Positions 14,804 through 14,915 of a DNA stretch of 14,915 nt are shown one piece after another; position 1 is the first letter of the stretch; every line of letters begins with the position of its first letter. Made by a program: the position numbers and the translations under genes. Under the pieces are notes generated by a model. The model searched no databases. It was not told the origin of the DNA and saw nothing but the letters and a program-made list of their open reading frames with translations. This stretch comes from Alistipes sp. (GTDB taxonomy: Bacteria; Bacteroidota; Bacteroidia; Bacteroidales; Rikenellaceae), in NCBI GenBank assembly GCA_031285485.1, contig JAITWC010000175.1, positions 1 to 14,915 of the forward strand, in the 5' to 3' direction.

Positions 14804-14915
14804 TTCCCAACTTTCGCCGCACAAAAAGTTAAGCCGATATTTTGTTAAGGTTCCAGAACTCGTCTATCGTCATATTATTCAGAGCTTTGTGTCTTCTGAT
14901 TTTGTTGTACCATAT
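14804..14915 (-). mobile_element. End of an IS3-family insertion sequence, cut by the window edge
   Basis: The composition changes to AT-rich near 14804, where relaxase similarity stops. The stretch holds the last 28 codons of an IS3-type transposase on the minus strand and then about 25 bp of terminal sequence (TTCCCAACTTTCGCCGCAC from 14804), which looks like an insertion sequence end. The exact boundary and any target duplication cannot be set without the other end. Confidence 0.6.
14829..14915 (-). CDS. IS3-family transposase (OrfB), C-terminal end, partial
   Basis: Partial frame of 28 codons plus TAA on the minus strand, with its 5' part beyond the window. It reads YNKIRRHKALNNMTIDEF followed by WNLNKISA. 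YNxxRRHxxLxxMTPxEF is the conserved end of the DDE integrase-core transposase of IS3-family elements. There is no damage in the visible part. It points towards the relaxase remnant that it interrupts. Confidence 0.78.
   Translation of the reverse strand: MWYNKIRRHKALNNMTIDEFWNLNKISA

Overview
This window looks like a GC-rich member of the Bacteroidales, most like Alistipes or the Rikenellaceae. The evidence is the Bacteroidota -7 promoter box TAnnTTTG ahead of several genes, the near absence of Shine-Dalgarno sequences, three Bacteroidota-style lipoproteins, a Bacteroides-type relaxase remnant, and protein sequences that read as Bacteroidota orthologues. The genus is inferred; no marker rRNA is present.

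Layout. (1) 1-2776: valS with its own promoter and terminator. (2) 2777-3166: a convergent gap with a 42-bp periodic palindromic repeat and the terminator of the opposite strand. (3) 3167-6444, minus strand: pgk followed 11 bp later by a secreted M13 metallopeptidase lipoprotein. (4) 6527-11914, plus strand: a tight gene string consisting of a decayed kbl (glycine C-acetyltransferase) remnant, an intact Lrp/AsnC regulator, queD, polA and rlmN. These genes overlap or are separated by only a few bases, and the only recognisable promoter lies ahead of the kbl remnant. (5) 11915-12158: a second 42-bp periodic repeat followed by a textbook promoter. (6) 12159-13408: lspA (lipoprotein signal peptidase) and a DUF1080-domain lipoprotein. 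(7) 13409-13541: a third 42-bp periodic repeat, then an MBL-fold hydrolase lipoprotein with a GTG start. (8) 14375-14915: a frameshifted remnant of a MobB-type relaxase, broken by an IS3-family element that runs off the window end.

Most genes are ordinary housekeeping genes: translation, glycolysis, replication and repair, tRNA and rRNA modification, lipoprotein maturation. The unusual content lies between and inside them. Three of the intergenic regions carry unrelated tandem repeats with exactly the same 42-bp period, about four helical turns. Two of these arrays are also closed by 13-15 bp outer inverted repeats. polA carries a 7-bp microsatellite (four attacga units) in its interdomain linker; gain or loss of one unit would truncate the enzyme to its 5'-nuclease. 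kbl has lost two internal blocks while its neighbouring regulator is intact. I saw no defence system, CRISPR array, tRNA or rRNA. No entirely new gene system is evident; the best candidate for something undescribed is the 42-bp-period intergenic repeat class.
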